Notes under the pieces: generated by a model
The model's database searches: none
What the model saw: only the letters and a program-made list of their open reading frames with translations
Told to the model about the DNA's origin: nothing
Made by a program: the position numbers and the translations under genes
DNA from: Chthonomonas sp.
GTDB taxonomy: Bacteria; Armatimonadota; Fimbriimonadia; Fimbriimonadales; Fimbriimonadaceae
Length of the DNA stretch: 64,000 bases
Direction: 5' to 3'
NCBI GenBank assembly: GCA_016788115.1
Contig: JAEURR010000006.1
Coordinates: 372,001 to 436,000 of the forward strand
Shown here: positions 26,075-35,330 of the stretch, in pieces
Numbering within the stretch: the first letter of the stretch is position 1
Layout: the number at the start of each line of letters is the position of its first letter

Positions 26075-26746
26075 TCAAGGGGCGACTTCTTCGGCCATCT
26101 CGCGCAAAGTCTGAACGCGCATCCCCACCGCCCGGGTGAAGGAGACCAGTTCCTTGATCTGCGCCAACTTGACATCCACTTTGGCCAGCACTTGCGGCCG
26201 GACGACCACCGTCGCACTTTGGCCGTGCGAAGCGAACGCCCGCAGCTGGGTCTTGACCGATTCCATCCAAGCCCTCGCCGTTTGACCGGATCGCAGCGCA
26301 TCTCTTTCCGGGCGGGTCTCGACCTTAAAGATTCTCAGATCGGTGCGCTCTACCGTTTCGCCAGGAGTCGCCATCGCGCTTACGAACCGGATCTGTTCCG
26401 GCAGCTCAAGCCCGATGGGCAACTCGCCCCGGAGACCGCAACCTTGGATCGCGTGTCCGTGCATTGCGAACAACTCCTTCGCCTGGGCCCACCGAACTGC
26501 CAACTGGTCGGGCTGCTTGCAGAGCCAATCCAGGTGGTGACCATCGTTGAGAACCGCGTCGGCGATGGTCGGAAAGGCCCGCAGAGAGCGGTTCGACGTA
26601 AAGAAATGGTACTTAGCCCCCGTGTGCCGCGCCTGCTCAAGGAGCTTGAGCACCATCGCTGGCTCACCATGACCAAACTCTTCGCCGTCTGGACTGTCCC
26701 AGGGGACATAGTCCAGATCCACGCGCAGGCACAGCGAACCCGTCAT
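26075..26746 (-). CDS. Polysaccharide-deacetylase-like (NodB fold) protein, probably divergent
   Basis: A 223-aa protein that follows pgk by 6 nt. Its layout recalls NodB-type deacetylases: LCLRVDLDYVPW near the N-terminus (place of the catalytic Asp-Asp), AKYHFFTSNRSL, VLNDGHHLDWLCKQP (place of the metal-binding HxxxH motif) and a C-terminal TLREMAEEV. The Asp-Asp is DLD and the second histidine of the metal motif is not clearly placed, so activity is doubtful. It has no signal peptide, so it would act in the cytoplasm, which is unusual for the family. The assignment is a fold-level guess. Confidence 0.5.
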   Translation of the reverse strand: MTGSLCLRVDLDYVPWDSPDGEEFGHGEPAMVLKLLEQARHTGAKYHFFTSNRSLRAFPTIADAVLNDGHHLDWLCKQPDQLAVRWAQAKELFAMHGHAIQGCGLRGELPIGLELPEQIRFVSAMATPGETVERTDLRIFKVETRPERDALRSGQTARAWMESVKTQLRAFASHGQSATVVVRPQVLAKVDVKLAQIKELVSFTRAVGMRVQTLREMAEEVAP

Positions 26747-26752
26747 GCTCTG

Positions 26753-27928
26753 TTAGGCGTCCTGGAGGACGACAATTCCGGGCAGGACCTTGCCTTCCAG
26801 AAACTCAAGGCTCGCCCCTCCGCCCGTGCTCACGTGGGACACCTGATCGGCGAACCCAAACTCTTCGATCGCCGCTGCGCTATCGCCGCCTCCTACGATC
26901 GTCACGCCTTCGGACTCCGCCATTGCTGCGGCGACGGCTCGCGTCCCTTCCGCAAAAGGTGCCATCTCGAAGACGCCCATAGGGCCATTCCAGATTGCGG
27001 TCCCAGCTTCGGCGATCTTTTGGCGGAACGCGGCAATCGTTGCGGGTCCGATGTCCGCACCGAGCTGATCCGCGGGGATCTCGTCGACGCTCACCGTTGC
27101 GGTGGCCGCAGCGGGACTCAGTTCTGATGCCACGACCACATCGGTGGGGATGAAAATTTTGTCGGAGTGCTCGTTCAGCAGGTCCGCCGCGTAGCCCAAG
27201 TTCGACTCATCCAAGAGCGACTTGCCGATCTCCTTGCCCTGAGCCTTGAGAAACGTGAAGGCCATGCCGCCGCCGATCAATAGTGCGTCAACCTTTGGCA
27301 GAAGCTGGTCGATCACTGTTATCTTATCCTTGACTTTGGCCCCGCCGAGGATGGCGACGAATGGTCGCTTCGGGTCTTCCAGCGCGCCGCCCAGGTACGC
27401 CAATTCCTTCTCGATCAAGAACCCGGCGTAGGCTGGCAACAGGTGCGCGACCCCCTCGGTGCTCGCGTGGGCGCGATGCGCCGTCCCAAAGGCATCGTTC
27501 ACGTAGAGTTCGGCCAGATCCGCCAGTTGCTTCGCAAAGGCGGGGTCGTTCGCCTCCTCTTCGGGGTGGAACCGGACGTTCTCGAGTAGCACCACGTCGC
27601 CGTCCTCAAGCTTGTTCACACCGCCCGCTACTTCGGGTCCGATGCAGTCTGGCAAGAGCTCGACGTGCTGGCCAAGCATCACCGTCAACCGTTTGGCGAC
27701 CGGATCCAGTGTGAACTCGGGCGTGACCCCCTTCGGGCGACCGAGGTGGGAGCAGAGCACCACCCGCGCCCCGTGGCTGATCAGAAATTTGATGGTGGGA
27801 AGCGCCGCTTCGATCCGGGTGTCATCTGTGATCCGCGTGCCTTCCATTGGCACGTTGAAGTCACATCGAACAAGAACACGCTTGCCCGCGACTGGGGCGT
27901 TCCGGACGGTCGCTTTACCAAAGGCCAT
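26753..27928 (-). CDS. pgk: Phosphoglycerate kinase
   Basis: A 391-aa glycolytic enzyme that transfers phosphate between 1,3-bisphosphoglycerate and ADP. Diagnostic are [90 protein letters not shown] and the ATP-binding [13 protein letters not shown]. Length is standard. The ATG is preceded by TAAACT at 6 nt, a leaderless-type promoter, and no Shine-Dalgarno is present. gap is not adjacent. Confidence 0.98.
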   Translation of the reverse strand: MAFGKATVRNAPVAGKRVLVRCDFNVPMEGTRITDDTRIEAALPTIKFLISHGARVVLCSHLGRPKGVTPEFTLDPVAKRLTVMLGQHVELLPDCIGPEVAGGVNKLEDGDVVLLENVRFHPEEEANDPAFAKQLADLAELYVNDAFGTAHRAHASTEGVAHLLPAYAGFLIEKELAYLGGALEDPKRPFVAILGGAKVKDKITVIDQLLPKVDALLIGGGMAFTFLKAQGKEIGKSLLDESNLGYAADLLNEHSDKIFIPTDVVVASELSPAAATATVSVDEIPADQLGADIGPATIAAFRQKIAEAGTAIWNGPMGVFEMAPFAEGTRAVAAAMAESEGVTIVGGGDSAAAIEEFGFADQVSHVSTGGGASLEFLEGKVLPGIVVLQDA

Positions 27929-27934
27929 ACCTGG

Positions 27935-27940
27935 AGTTTA
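27935..27940 (-). promoter_or_regulatory. Leaderless-type -10 (TAAACT, 6 nt to ATG) for pgk
   Basis: On the minus strand TAAACT is 6 nt before the pgk ATG. No -35 hexamer is obvious. Confidence 0.55.
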
Positions 27941-27953
27941 CCGTCTGGCATAA

Positions 27954-27983
27954 GAATGCCCCCGTATCACTACGGAGGCATTC
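27954..27983 (-). terminator. Hairpin terminator after the first pilin operon
   Basis: A 13-pair stem (GAATGCCTCCGTA with its complement, one G-T pair) and a 4-nt loop lie 22 nt beyond the stop of the 78-aa gene. The U-rich tail is poor (TTATG). Confidence 0.55.
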
Positions 27984-28004
27984 CGAACACGATCTCGAGC
28001 TCGC

Positions 28005-28241
28005 TTACTTGGGCATGCTCGGGTCGTTGGGAGCCGCCCCTGCCGGGTTCGCGCTGGCGGCACCAGTCGGGTTCGGCGGAGGGTTCAATGGCAAGCCATT
28101 CTCCTTGTTGATCCCTTCTTCGAGGGAACCGACCGCCTTGCCCTGTTCACTACTCGTCGACTTGGTGATAGAAACACCCGCCGCGATCAACGCGAGCACT
28201 ACGATGGCAATGAGAGCGAGTTTCTTTTTCTGATCATCCAT
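28005..28241 (-). CDS. Small membrane-anchored companion of the pilin-like protein
   Basis: A 78-aa protein: short charged N-terminus (MDDQKKK), one hydrophobic helix (LALIAIVVLALIAAGVSI) and a Pro/Ala/Asn-rich outer tail of about 45 residues. No cysteine and no lipobox. It begins 3 nt after the stop of a DUF1559 gene on the same strand, so the two are surely co-transcribed. A similar pair (DUF1559 gene plus small lipoprotein) occurs at 43173-44350. The function is unknown; a membrane partner for the pilin-like protein is a guess from context. Confidence 0.75.
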   Translation of the reverse strand: MDDQKKKLALIAIVVLALIAAGVSITKSTSSEQGKAVGSLEEGINKENGLPLNPPPNPTGAASANPAGAAPNDPSMPK

Positions 28242-28244
28242 GGG

Positions 28245-29075
28245 TTATTTGTAATCCTCGCTCCAGTGAACCATGTTCTTCGCCTTGTTGGTTACTGCAA
28301 GCGTCGGGTTCGTTACCCACAGATTGTCCATGACGGCAGCCTGCTTCATCGAAGCGACGTGCCCGTCAGTGAACCCCCAGTTGGTGGTGCCGTTGTAGGC
28401 GCCGATGCTACCAACGCCAGTCGCGTAACCGGTGCAGGTGTAGGTCAAGAAGTTCGGGTAGAGCGGCCAGCTGCGAATGTTTGCGCTGTAGTATCGCCAC
28501 CAGCTTCGAAGGTTCGAAGTCGAGCTCGTCATCCACAGCGGATACATGTTAATCGTGGATGCGGTCTGACCAATCGCACTCTGCGTAAGCGAGTCCGAAA
28601 TGAACACGTTCGAGTCATTCGAGGTTCCGTGAACGCCGAAAGTATGGGTGACGCTCGTCTCCGCCGCGTTGTTGTCGTTCCCCCGGAAGGTGAACGCGTA
28701 GCTGATCGCGTAACCTGGCTGCTTGCCAGCCTGGCCGCAGGTGTTTCGCGTGATCGAGTCGATGGGTGCCTTCCAGATCTGCTCGTTCTTCATGTAAGGC
28801 TGAAGCATGTCTTCCGGCCCGATGAGCATGTTGGTATTGGCCGGGGTAATTCCGCCCGACTGCAACCGGTGGAACATATCGTCCGTGTCGTTGAGATACA
28901 AGATCGACGCGATTGCTGTCTGCTTGATGTTGTTGATGTCCTGCGTCTTCTTGGCGGCAAGTTTCGCCTGGGCAAAGACGGGGAACAAAATTGCGGCAAG
29001 GATCGCAATGATGGCGATCACGACCAAGAGTTCGATAAGAGTGAAAGCGCGTCTTCGCGCATATGAGGACTTCAT
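28245..29075 (-). CDS. DUF1559 prepilin-like protein (1 of 3)
   Basis: About 276 aa with a type IV pilin/pseudopilin N-terminus: [20 protein letters not shown], with the expected prepilin peptidase site before the phenylalanine and the Glu at +5. This is followed by [22 protein letters not shown], which is typical of the DUF1559 (SBP_bac_10) family so abundant in Planctomycetes and Armatimonadota, and by a C-terminal G[15 protein letters not shown] segment. The ATG at 29075 was chosen for its GGAG site and because the signal begins there. Surface role is unknown. No prepilin peptidase gene lies in the window. Confidence 0.9.
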   Translation of the reverse strand: MKSSYARRRAFTLIELLVVIAIIAILAAILFPVFAQAKLAAKKTQDINNIKQTAIASILYLNDTDDMFHRLQSGGITPANTNMLIGPEDMLQPYMKNEQIWKAPIDSITRNTCGQAGKQPGYAISYAFTFRGNDNNAAETSVTHTFGVHGTSNDSNVFISDSLTQSAIGQTASTINMYPLWMTSSTSNLRSWWRYYSANIRSWPLYPNFLTYTCTGYATGVGSIGAYNGTTNWGFTDGHVASMKQAAVMDNLWVTNPTLAVTNKAKNMVHWSEDYK

Positions 29076-29200
29076 GGTTGACTCCAGAATATAAGGACAT
29101 GGCGGCTGAGCCGCCCAATTCATTCTAACCCAGATTCCCCGCGGATGTGGTCGTTCTCGGAATATTCGCCCTCAATCCTTGAGGTATCCTGACGCTCCAC

Positions 29201-29276
29201 CCGGACGTAGCTCAATGGATAGAGCATCAGTCTTCGGAACTGAGGGTTGGGGGTTCGAGTCCCTTCGTCCGGGCCA
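29201..29276 (+). tRNA. tRNA-Arg (anticodon UCG)
   Basis: A full cloverleaf is seen: acceptor CCGGACG with CGTCCGG, D-arm GCTC/GAGC, anticodon stem TCAGT/ACTGA with loop CTTCGGA (anticodon TCG), T-loop TTCGAGT and an encoded CCA at 29274-29276. It reads CGA codons and, through wobble, CGG. Confidence 0.95.
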
Positions 29277-29285
29277 CTGCCCGTC

Positions 29286-30353
29286 TTATGCGCTCACTTT
29301 GATGACGCTAGGCTCGCCTTCGCGCCCCGATAGCGTGATGTGCACGGGCATGAACTGTTTGATCACCCAAGCCATCGTGATCAGCCGTTGGGTCAGTCGC
29401 GAGGTTGAATACTCGCACGGCTCTCCAGAGAGGACACACCCGATCAGCAGCTGATCCGCAAGATAAGGGTCGGTTGTGGCCCCGTTCTTCAGCCACTGCT
29501 CGAACTCGTCGAACGCCTGAGTCACAACGTGCTCGATGCGCACCCCGCGAGCACCCATGGCCCCCGCTGAGCCGAATCCCTTCTGGAACTCGGCACCCAC
29601 CGACACGTACGCGCCGGGGCTGCGGGCTTCCACGGCCAGGTGTTCCACCTCGAGTTGGAGCCCGCGCTCGCGGGCCAGCTTCAGCGCGAACTCAGCTCCG
29701 CGCTCGCCGATCCCCTCTTGGAGACCACCGGTCGTGACCACGCAGTAACCTCGAAGCCACTCGCCGCGACGATCCCAGTGGATCGGCAGGAACGCACTCG
29801 GCTCGACCTCCACCACCATCTCGCCCGCAGACGCGTAGCCAAACCCCGCAAGTTGCAGCCGTGGAAAGGCGCACAGCCCCTGGCGTCGGTGCGCGGCGAG
29901 GGTCGTCCTCTCGAAACTGTCAAAGGTGAGCGTGTTGGCGTTGTAAGTCTCCCCGTGGATGAGCAATTTCGAATAGCTACCCGCTCGGGCGAGCACCGGT
30001 AAGACAGACTCCGCGATGATCAGGGCGTTGCCGGGCTGGCTTCCCTTCTCGTGTTCTTGAACATCCAATCGCGTGGTGAGCGGCCGCACGGAGTTCTTGG
30101 GCTCGAACTTTAGGTCACTCGATCGCAACTCGTCGCCCTCGAGCGCGGCGTGGGTGGCCGCCTCCAGGGCGCGTACGAAAGTAAGATCTTCGGAGCTTAA
30201 ACCCGGTTTCCTGGTCGCCCCACGGATGTTATGGACCCGCACCGGAATGGACGTCAACGCAGAGAGCGCGAGCGCAGTGCGAAAGAGGGCCGCCCCTCCT
30301 TCACCGTAGGATCCGTTGAGGACAATTGGTTGCGGCGCGGTCGAACTCTTCAT
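29286..30353 (-). CDS. RtcA-like RNA 3'-phosphate cyclase homologue with altered active site
   Basis: A 355-aa RtcA/Rcl1-superfamily protein. RtcA converts RNA 3'-phosphate to a 2',3'-cyclic phosphate through an adenylylated histidine. Family landmarks: GSYGEGGAALFRTALALSAL, TRKPGLSSEDLTFVRA, YLADQLLIGCVLSG and IKQFMPVHITL. The segment holding the nucleophile (E. coli His309 in SCHLLTN) reads TQRLITM here, placing Arg323 at the histidine and Met at the conserved Asn; the canonical GEGGGQILRTA is GEGGAALFRTA. It therefore looks catalytically altered, like eukaryotic Rcl1. Its ATG directly follows the stop of the cysteine-rich membrane protein gene, and tRNA-Arg lies 10 nt beyond its own stop. 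The alignment is by eye. Confidence 0.85.
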   Translation of the reverse strand: MKSSTAPQPIVLNGSYGEGGAALFRTALALSALTSIPVRVHNIRGATRKPGLSSEDLTFVRALEAATHAALEGDELRSSDLKFEPKNSVRPLTTRLDVQEHEKGSQPGNALIIAESVLPVLARAGSYSKLLIHGETYNANTLTFDSFERTTLAAHRRQGLCAFPRLQLAGFGYASAGEMVVEVEPSAFLPIHWDRRGEWLRGYCVVTTGGLQEGIGERGAEFALKLARERGLQLEVEHLAVEARSPGAYVSVGAEFQKGFGSAGAMGARGVRIEHVVTQAFDEFEQWLKNGATTDPYLADQLLIGCVLSGEPCEYSTSRLTQRLITMAWVIKQFMPVHITLSGREGEPSVIKVSA

Positions 30354-31445
30354 CTACAGTTTCAGGTTGAAGAACACGTACTCTAGGATCTTCAAGATGT
30401 AGGCCATTACGACGAGCATGAGACACACAAGCAAGACTTCGCGGAGCATCACGAGCCCGCCAGGATCGGTACCGAGCGTCCCGGTCGCTTCCCGAAGAGT
30501 CGCCGAGCTAATCACCTTATCGGCCTGAGCCATCGATCGCTCCAGTACCGCCAACAATGCGGGCCGGAGCAGTGCATACAAACCGATCACTGTCGCGAGG
30601 GCGATGGGCAGCGACAGTTTGTACTTGTGCCTCTGGTGCTCGTTGTAAATGACGCACTGGCGGCACCGCTCCATCTTCTGCTCTTTCGAGATCGTGTGAC
30701 TGTAGGGGATGTACTTGGCGGCAAGAAGTGCGTCCCGCGGGATCTGAATACCCTCCATGGCCCCTTTGATCACCTTCTCTTCGCACATGCAGCCGACCCG
30801 CTCCTTCCAGCACGTGCGGCGGCTATGGTAAATGGGGCACTGCTCGCGGACGAACTTGCGACAAAAAGGGAGTTGCCAGCACTTGCCCATGAATACGTTC
30901 TGGATCGATTCACTCTTGATCCCCTTCCCGTACTTCATCAGGTCGGACCTCGTCCCGTGCTTAATGCGATCCTTGACGCGACCAGCGACATACGCAAGCT
31001 CCACGATGACGCCGATGACCAGGAGGATCAGCCCCCCGGACTGCAGGTCGCTCATCGCCTGCACGACCACGGTGTGGCTTGAGTTCGCCCCCGCCATCAC
31101 GATCGGCAGCCACAGCGGGATGAATTGGAGAAGCGCACCGAACAGGGCCTGGATGATGCCGGTCACTTCGTCGCCCCAGAACAGATAGGTCGTGCTGACC
31201 CCAAGAGCGAAACAACTGGCCAGCAACGCCTTCCTGGCCATGACCAAGTTGTTCATTGCCGCGGCGATCGGCGCGCTGCTGCCCCCGTCACCGCCGAATA
31301 AGCCGATGTAATAGAACATCAACCCTGCAGATGCGATGAGCCCAAGGAATGCAAGCGCCGCCGTGGCCTTTGCGAACCCATCCAGCAAACCAGAAAGGAT
31401 CTCCTCGGCGTGGCGAGAGGGACCTAGACCTTTGTTCTGCGCCAT
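30354..31445 (-). CDS. Six-helix membrane protein with an eight-cysteine cytoplasmic segment
   Basis: A 363-aa protein that I do not recognise. Hydrophobic helices are at about residues 29-50, 73-90, 97-119, 137-155, 279-301 and 336-358. Between helices 4 and 5 lies a charged segment of about 120 residues with eight cysteines (C189, C195, C203, C212, C219, C221, C261, C264) within 76 residues, suited to zinc or iron-sulfur sites. Lys/Arg richness suggests this segment is cytoplasmic. The start ATG has GATACT 6 nt upstream and no Shine-Dalgarno. The RtcA-like gene starts at the base after its stop, so both are co-transcribed. A redox, metal-sensing or scaffold role would be speculation. Confidence 0.8.
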   Translation of the reverse strand: MAQNKGLGPSRHAEEILSGLLDGFAKATAALAFLGLIASAGLMFYYIGLFGGDGGSSAPIAAAMNNLVMARKALLASCFALGVSTTYLFWGDEVTGIIQALFGALLQFIPLWLPIVMAGANSSHTVVVQAMSDLQSGGLILLVIGVIVELAYVAGRVKDRIKHGTRSDLMKYGKGIKSESIQNVFMGKCWQLPFCRKFVREQCPIYHSRRTCWKERVGCMCEEKVIKGAMEGIQIPRDALLAAKYIPYSHTISKEQKMERCRQCVIYNEHQRHKYKLSLPIALATVIGLYALLRPALLAVLERSMAQADKVISSATLREATGTLGTDPGGLVMLREVLLVCLMLVVMAYILKILEYVFFNLKL

Positions 31446-31451
31446 TGTTTC

Positions 31452-31457
31452 AGTATC
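31452..31457 (-). promoter_or_regulatory. Leaderless-type -10 (GATACT, 6 nt to ATG)
   Basis: GATACT on the minus strand ends 6 nt before the ATG of the cysteine-rich membrane protein gene. It matches TATACT in five of six positions. Confidence 0.45.
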
Positions 31458-31477
31458 CCCGACTGGGGCCCACGAAC

Positions 31478-32050
31478 TTACTTCTTACTGACGCGTTCGA
31501 TGTACGAATCGGACCGGGTATCGACCTTGATGAGGTCACCTTCATTGATGTGGAACGGAACTTGGACCACCGCGCCCGTTTCCAGAGTCGCTGGCTTGGT
31601 CGCCCCGCCGCTCACCGTGTCGCCCTTGACACCAGGTTCGGTCTCCGAGATCACGAGTTCCACTGTGTTCGGCAGTTCATAGCCCATGACCTTATCGTCC
31701 ACGGTCAGAGCTTGCACTTCCATCTCTTCCTTCAAGTACTTGCACCCTTCCCCGAACTGCTCTTCGGTGGTGTGCACCTGATCGTAGGAATCCAAATCCA
31801 TCAGCACGATCTCGTCGCCCTGGCGGTACAGGTACTGGAGCTTCTTCTTCTCCATGTAGGCAGACTCGAACTTCTCACCCGATCGAAAGGTGCGCTCAAA
31901 ATTGTTGCCCGTGCGCAGCCGTCGCAGTCGAGTGCGCACGAAGGCACCGCCCTTGCCTGGCTTTACATGCTGGAATTCCAGAATCTGATAGACCTCGCCA
32001 TCGATGTAGATGGCCATACCGTTCTTAAAATCGCTGGTGTCAATTGCCAA
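31478..32050 (-). CDS. efp: Elongation factor P
   Basis: A 190-aa factor that relieves ribosome stalling at polyproline. Three beta-barrel domains of standard length. The functional tip loop is HVKPGKGGAF with Lys33 as the residue that is modified in other bacteria; the modification enzyme is not in the window. The signature for domain III (GDTVSGGATKPATLETGAVVQVPFHINEGD in pieces) is intact. The start codon is TTG, with a GGGGG tract about 10 nt upstream. Confidence 0.97.
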   Translation of the reverse strand: MAIDTSDFKNGMAIYIDGEVYQILEFQHVKPGKGGAFVRTRLRRLRTGNNFERTFRSGEKFESAYMEKKKLQYLYRQGDEIVLMDLDSYDQVHTTEEQFGEGCKYLKEEMEVQALTVDDKVMGYELPNTVELVISETEPGVKGDTVSGGATKPATLETGAVVQVPFHINEGDLIKVDTRSDSYIERVSKK

Positions 32051-32120
32051 AGTCGTTTTCCCCCGCAGTCGCGTTGTGGGTTATTTTGGCATCTTCGGGA
32101 GATTCCCGACCTCCATGCAT

Positions 32121-32146
32121 AAAAAGGCCCCGACTGGTGCCGGGGC
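32121..32146 (-). terminator. Intrinsic terminator after the second pilin-like gene
   Basis: A 6-bp GC-only stem (GCCCCG/CGGGGC) with an 8-nt loop is followed on the minus strand by CTTTTTAT. It lies 130 nt beyond the DUF1559 stop. The rest of the 32051-32275 gap shows nothing else. Confidence 0.75.
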
Positions 32147-32275
32147 AAGTAGCTTCTTGTCGTTACAGCATGGGTATCCATGACTACCGAACCCCGTTCC
32201 CCCCACGTTCCAGATTCGATTGTCTATTCGTAGCGAACCCCAGATGCAACAATTCGACTAGGACCATCGGTCCGA

Positions 32276-33034
<759 letters not shown>

Positions 33035-33113
33035 ACATACATTTTGTCTCTCTTGCAAGAAAAATGCAATTAGATTTTGAGGAAACGCTCGGCAGGCATA
33101 ATGGAAGGATCCA

Positions 33114-33923
33114 ATGATCCCCGTTTTCTTCAAGATCGGCAGCTTCGAGGTGCGCAGTTATGGAGTGATGCTGATCCTCGCGGTCGCTGCTGGCGTCTGG
33201 TGGGGATCGAAGCGGTTGACCGCTGCGGGGTTTCCGGGCCAGAAGCTGCTGGATGGCACGCCGTGGCTGCTGATCCCCGGTGCGCTCGGGGCCCGGATCA
33301 TGTTCATTGCCCAGGAGTGGGGCTACTACCGCGAGCACCCGCATGAACTATGGTCCCTGAAATTCGATGGCCTCACCAGCTTCGGGGGGTTCCTCTTTGG
33401 CGCGCTTGGACTCATCTACTACTGCCGACGGATCAAGCTGCCGGTCATGCGCGCCCTCGACGCTCTGGCTGCCCCCTTGCTCATGGCGAACGCCGTGGGG
33501 CGCGTCGGGTGCCTGCTCAACGGGTGCTGCTTCGGCGTGGCGACTCAGAGTTGGATCGGAATTCGCTTTGCTACGGAGCCGCGCTACCACCACCACCCCG
33601 CGCAAAGCTACGAATCTGCGATCAACCTTGGGCTCATGGCGCTGTTGCTGCTATGGGAGCGCCGCGGAACACTGCGCCCCGGACAGGCCAGCGGCATCTC
33701 TCTCGTCCTGCTGGGGCTGGGACGATTCATCTACGAGTTTTGGCGCGCGGGCACGCGTGAAGAGGTCGCCCAGGGGATCGCGAGTTCGACAAAGATTCCA
33801 GGCTGGCCCATCACCGAGGCGCACCTTGCCGCGGTGATGATCATGTTCATTGGCTGCACGCTGGCGATAGTCTGCGGGCGGGCGAGAACAACTGAAAATT
33901 CCGTCAAAAACTCGCCCAAGTAG
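33114..33923 (+). CDS. lgt: Prolipoprotein diacylglyceryl transferase
   Basis: A 269-aa membrane enzyme that adds diacylglycerol to the lipobox cysteine of prolipoproteins. Seven hydrophobic segments are evident. Key motif GRVGCLLNGCCFGV (the essential arginine region) and FIYEFWRAG are present. The conserved His in the S-F-H-G-G motif of E. coli is not seen: the equivalent reads TSFGGFLFG, a variation also expected in other phyla. Several lipoproteins in this window would be its substrates. ATG has AAGGA before it. Confidence 0.95.
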   Translation: MIPVFFKIGSFEVRSYGVMLILAVAAGVWWGSKRLTAAGFPGQKLLDGTPWLLIPGALGARIMFIAQEWGYYREHPHELWSLKFDGLTSFGGFLFGALGLIYYCRRIKLPVMRALDALAAPLLMANAVGRVGCLLNGCCFGVATQSWIGIRFATEPRYHHHPAQSYESAINLGLMALLLLWERRGTLRPGQASGISLVLLGLGRFIYEFWRAGTREEVAQGIASSTKIPGWPITEAHLAAVMIMFIGCTLAIVCGRARTTENSVKNSPK

Positions 33924-34001
33924 CGAACATTTGAACCCGAGAAACGTAGAAAGCCAGTGGGAACAAGGCCCTAGCTACGGTCGTGCGGGGTTCCTGGTTG
34001 G

Positions 34002-34007
34002 TAATCT
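34002..34007 (+). promoter_or_regulatory. Leaderless-type -10 (TAATCT, 6 nt to ATG) for the TolC-like gene
   Basis: TAATCT is followed by GAAACC and then the ATG at 34014; there is no Shine-Dalgarno. Confidence 0.5.
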
Positions 34008-34013
34008 GAAACC

Positions 34014-35330
34014 ATGCTTGCTCGCCCTCGACTAGCCCGACACCTTCTTGCGCTGACCTTGGTGGTCAGCGGTGCCCACGCGGCGTTCGCGTTCGCGGAT
34101 GTTCCGGTTGGGACGCTCACGCTATCGGATGCGCTCAAGCTCGCCAAGGAGCGTAACGGCCGGCTCGGAGCGGCGATTGCCGATCTCGACGGCGCACGGG
34201 CCCAAAAGGCAATTGCCCAAGGGGCATTCTTGCCAACCTTGACTCCCAACTACGACTACTCAACCGGTCGCCGGAACACGTACACCGGCTCGCCGCGCAT
34301 CTCGGCGAATGAGCAGATCTCCACAACGAGTCTTGTAGCAAGTTGGCAACTGCTGGATTCCGGCGCTCGCCAAGCACGCCTCCGCGGCAGTCGCAATTCC
34401 CTGCTCGCCCAAGAGCTGACGGCGACGGATACCCTCCGCCAAGTCCTGTTCTCAGTCCACCAGTCGTTTTTCGATGCACTCCGGGCCCAGGAATTGTTGC
34501 GGGTTCAAGAGGCGCAACGGACGCGCGCGACCGCCATCCTCGAACAGACCAAGCTTCGAGTCGAAGTCGGTGACGCTCCGCGCAAGGACATCTTGCAGGC
34601 GACGGCCGATCAGCTCAACTCCGAAGTCTCGGTCCTCCAAGCCGACAACCAAGTGACCGACTCGCTCGCAACCTTGCGCGCCGTTGTAGGGCTCGGCGAG
34701 CAGAAGGAGCCGATGAGCCTAGAGCGTGTGGTCGAGCCGAAGCTTGCGCGTTTGACGGAGCCGCTGACCGACGTGACCCAGCGGGGTATGAGCCGCCGGG
34801 CCGACATTGCTGCCCAGCGCAAGCAAGTCGAAGCCACACGGTTCGATGTCAAGCTGGCCGAGATCGACGGCGGCATCCAGTACTCGCTCGACACCACGGC
34901 GACGCGGATCTTCGGCAAAGATGTAAGCGATCGCAAGCTCATCAGCTTCACCGCGACCGTGCCGCTCTTCGATGGCGCGCGCTCCAAAGAGACTGTCCGC
35001 AGTCGCCGAGCCTCGCTGAGATCTCAGGAACTCCGGCTGCTCCAGTCCGAGCGAGAGGCGGCCGCCGAGATTGAGAGCGCATACAAGGCGTACAACCAGA
35101 ACGCTGCCCGGCTGGAGGCAGCCAACGCCGCCCTCGCTGCGGCCCAAGAAAACTTTGATGCCGCCAACGAAGCAATGCGGCTGGGTGCAGGTTCGCTGAT
35201 CGACATCTTGACGGCCCAGGTGAGTCTGGTGACAGCGGAATCGAACCGAGTGCAAGCGCTGTACGACGCGCTCATCTCGGACGTTCGCTACCGGTTGGCC
35301 GTCGGAGAACCGCTCCCCGGAGAAGAATGA
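34014..35330 (+). CDS. TolC-family outer-membrane efflux protein
   Basis: A 438-aa protein with a signal peptide (LLALTLVVSGAHAAFA) and two OEP repeats rich in long helices, the architecture of TolC/OprM channels: LTLSDALKLAKERNGRL at the start, ILEQTKLRVEVGDAPRKDILQA, and FDAANEAMRLGAGSLIDILTAQ near the end. It forms a trimeric barrel and tunnel through the outer membrane, which is evidence of a diderm envelope. It is the first gene of a four-gene export operon and overlaps the fusion-protein gene by 4 nt (ATGA). Confidence 0.93.
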   Translation: MLARPRLARHLLALTLVVSGAHAAFAFADVPVGTLTLSDALKLAKERNGRLGAAIADLDGARAQKAIAQGAFLPTLTPNYDYSTGRRNTYTGSPRISANEQISTTSLVASWQLLDSGARQARLRGSRNSLLAQELTATDTLRQVLFSVHQSFFDALRAQELLRVQEAQRTRATAILEQTKLRVEVGDAPRKDILQATADQLNSEVSVLQADNQVTDSLATLRAVVGLGEQKEPMSLERVVEPKLARLTEPLTDVTQRGMSRRADIAAQRKQVEATRFDVKLAEIDGGIQYSLDTTATRIFGKDVSDRKLISFTATVPLFDGARSKETVRSRRASLRSQELRLLQSEREAAAEIESAYKAYNQNAARLEAANAALAAAQENFDAANEAMRLGAGSLIDILTAQVSLVTAESNRVQALYDALISDVRYRLAVGEPLPGEE

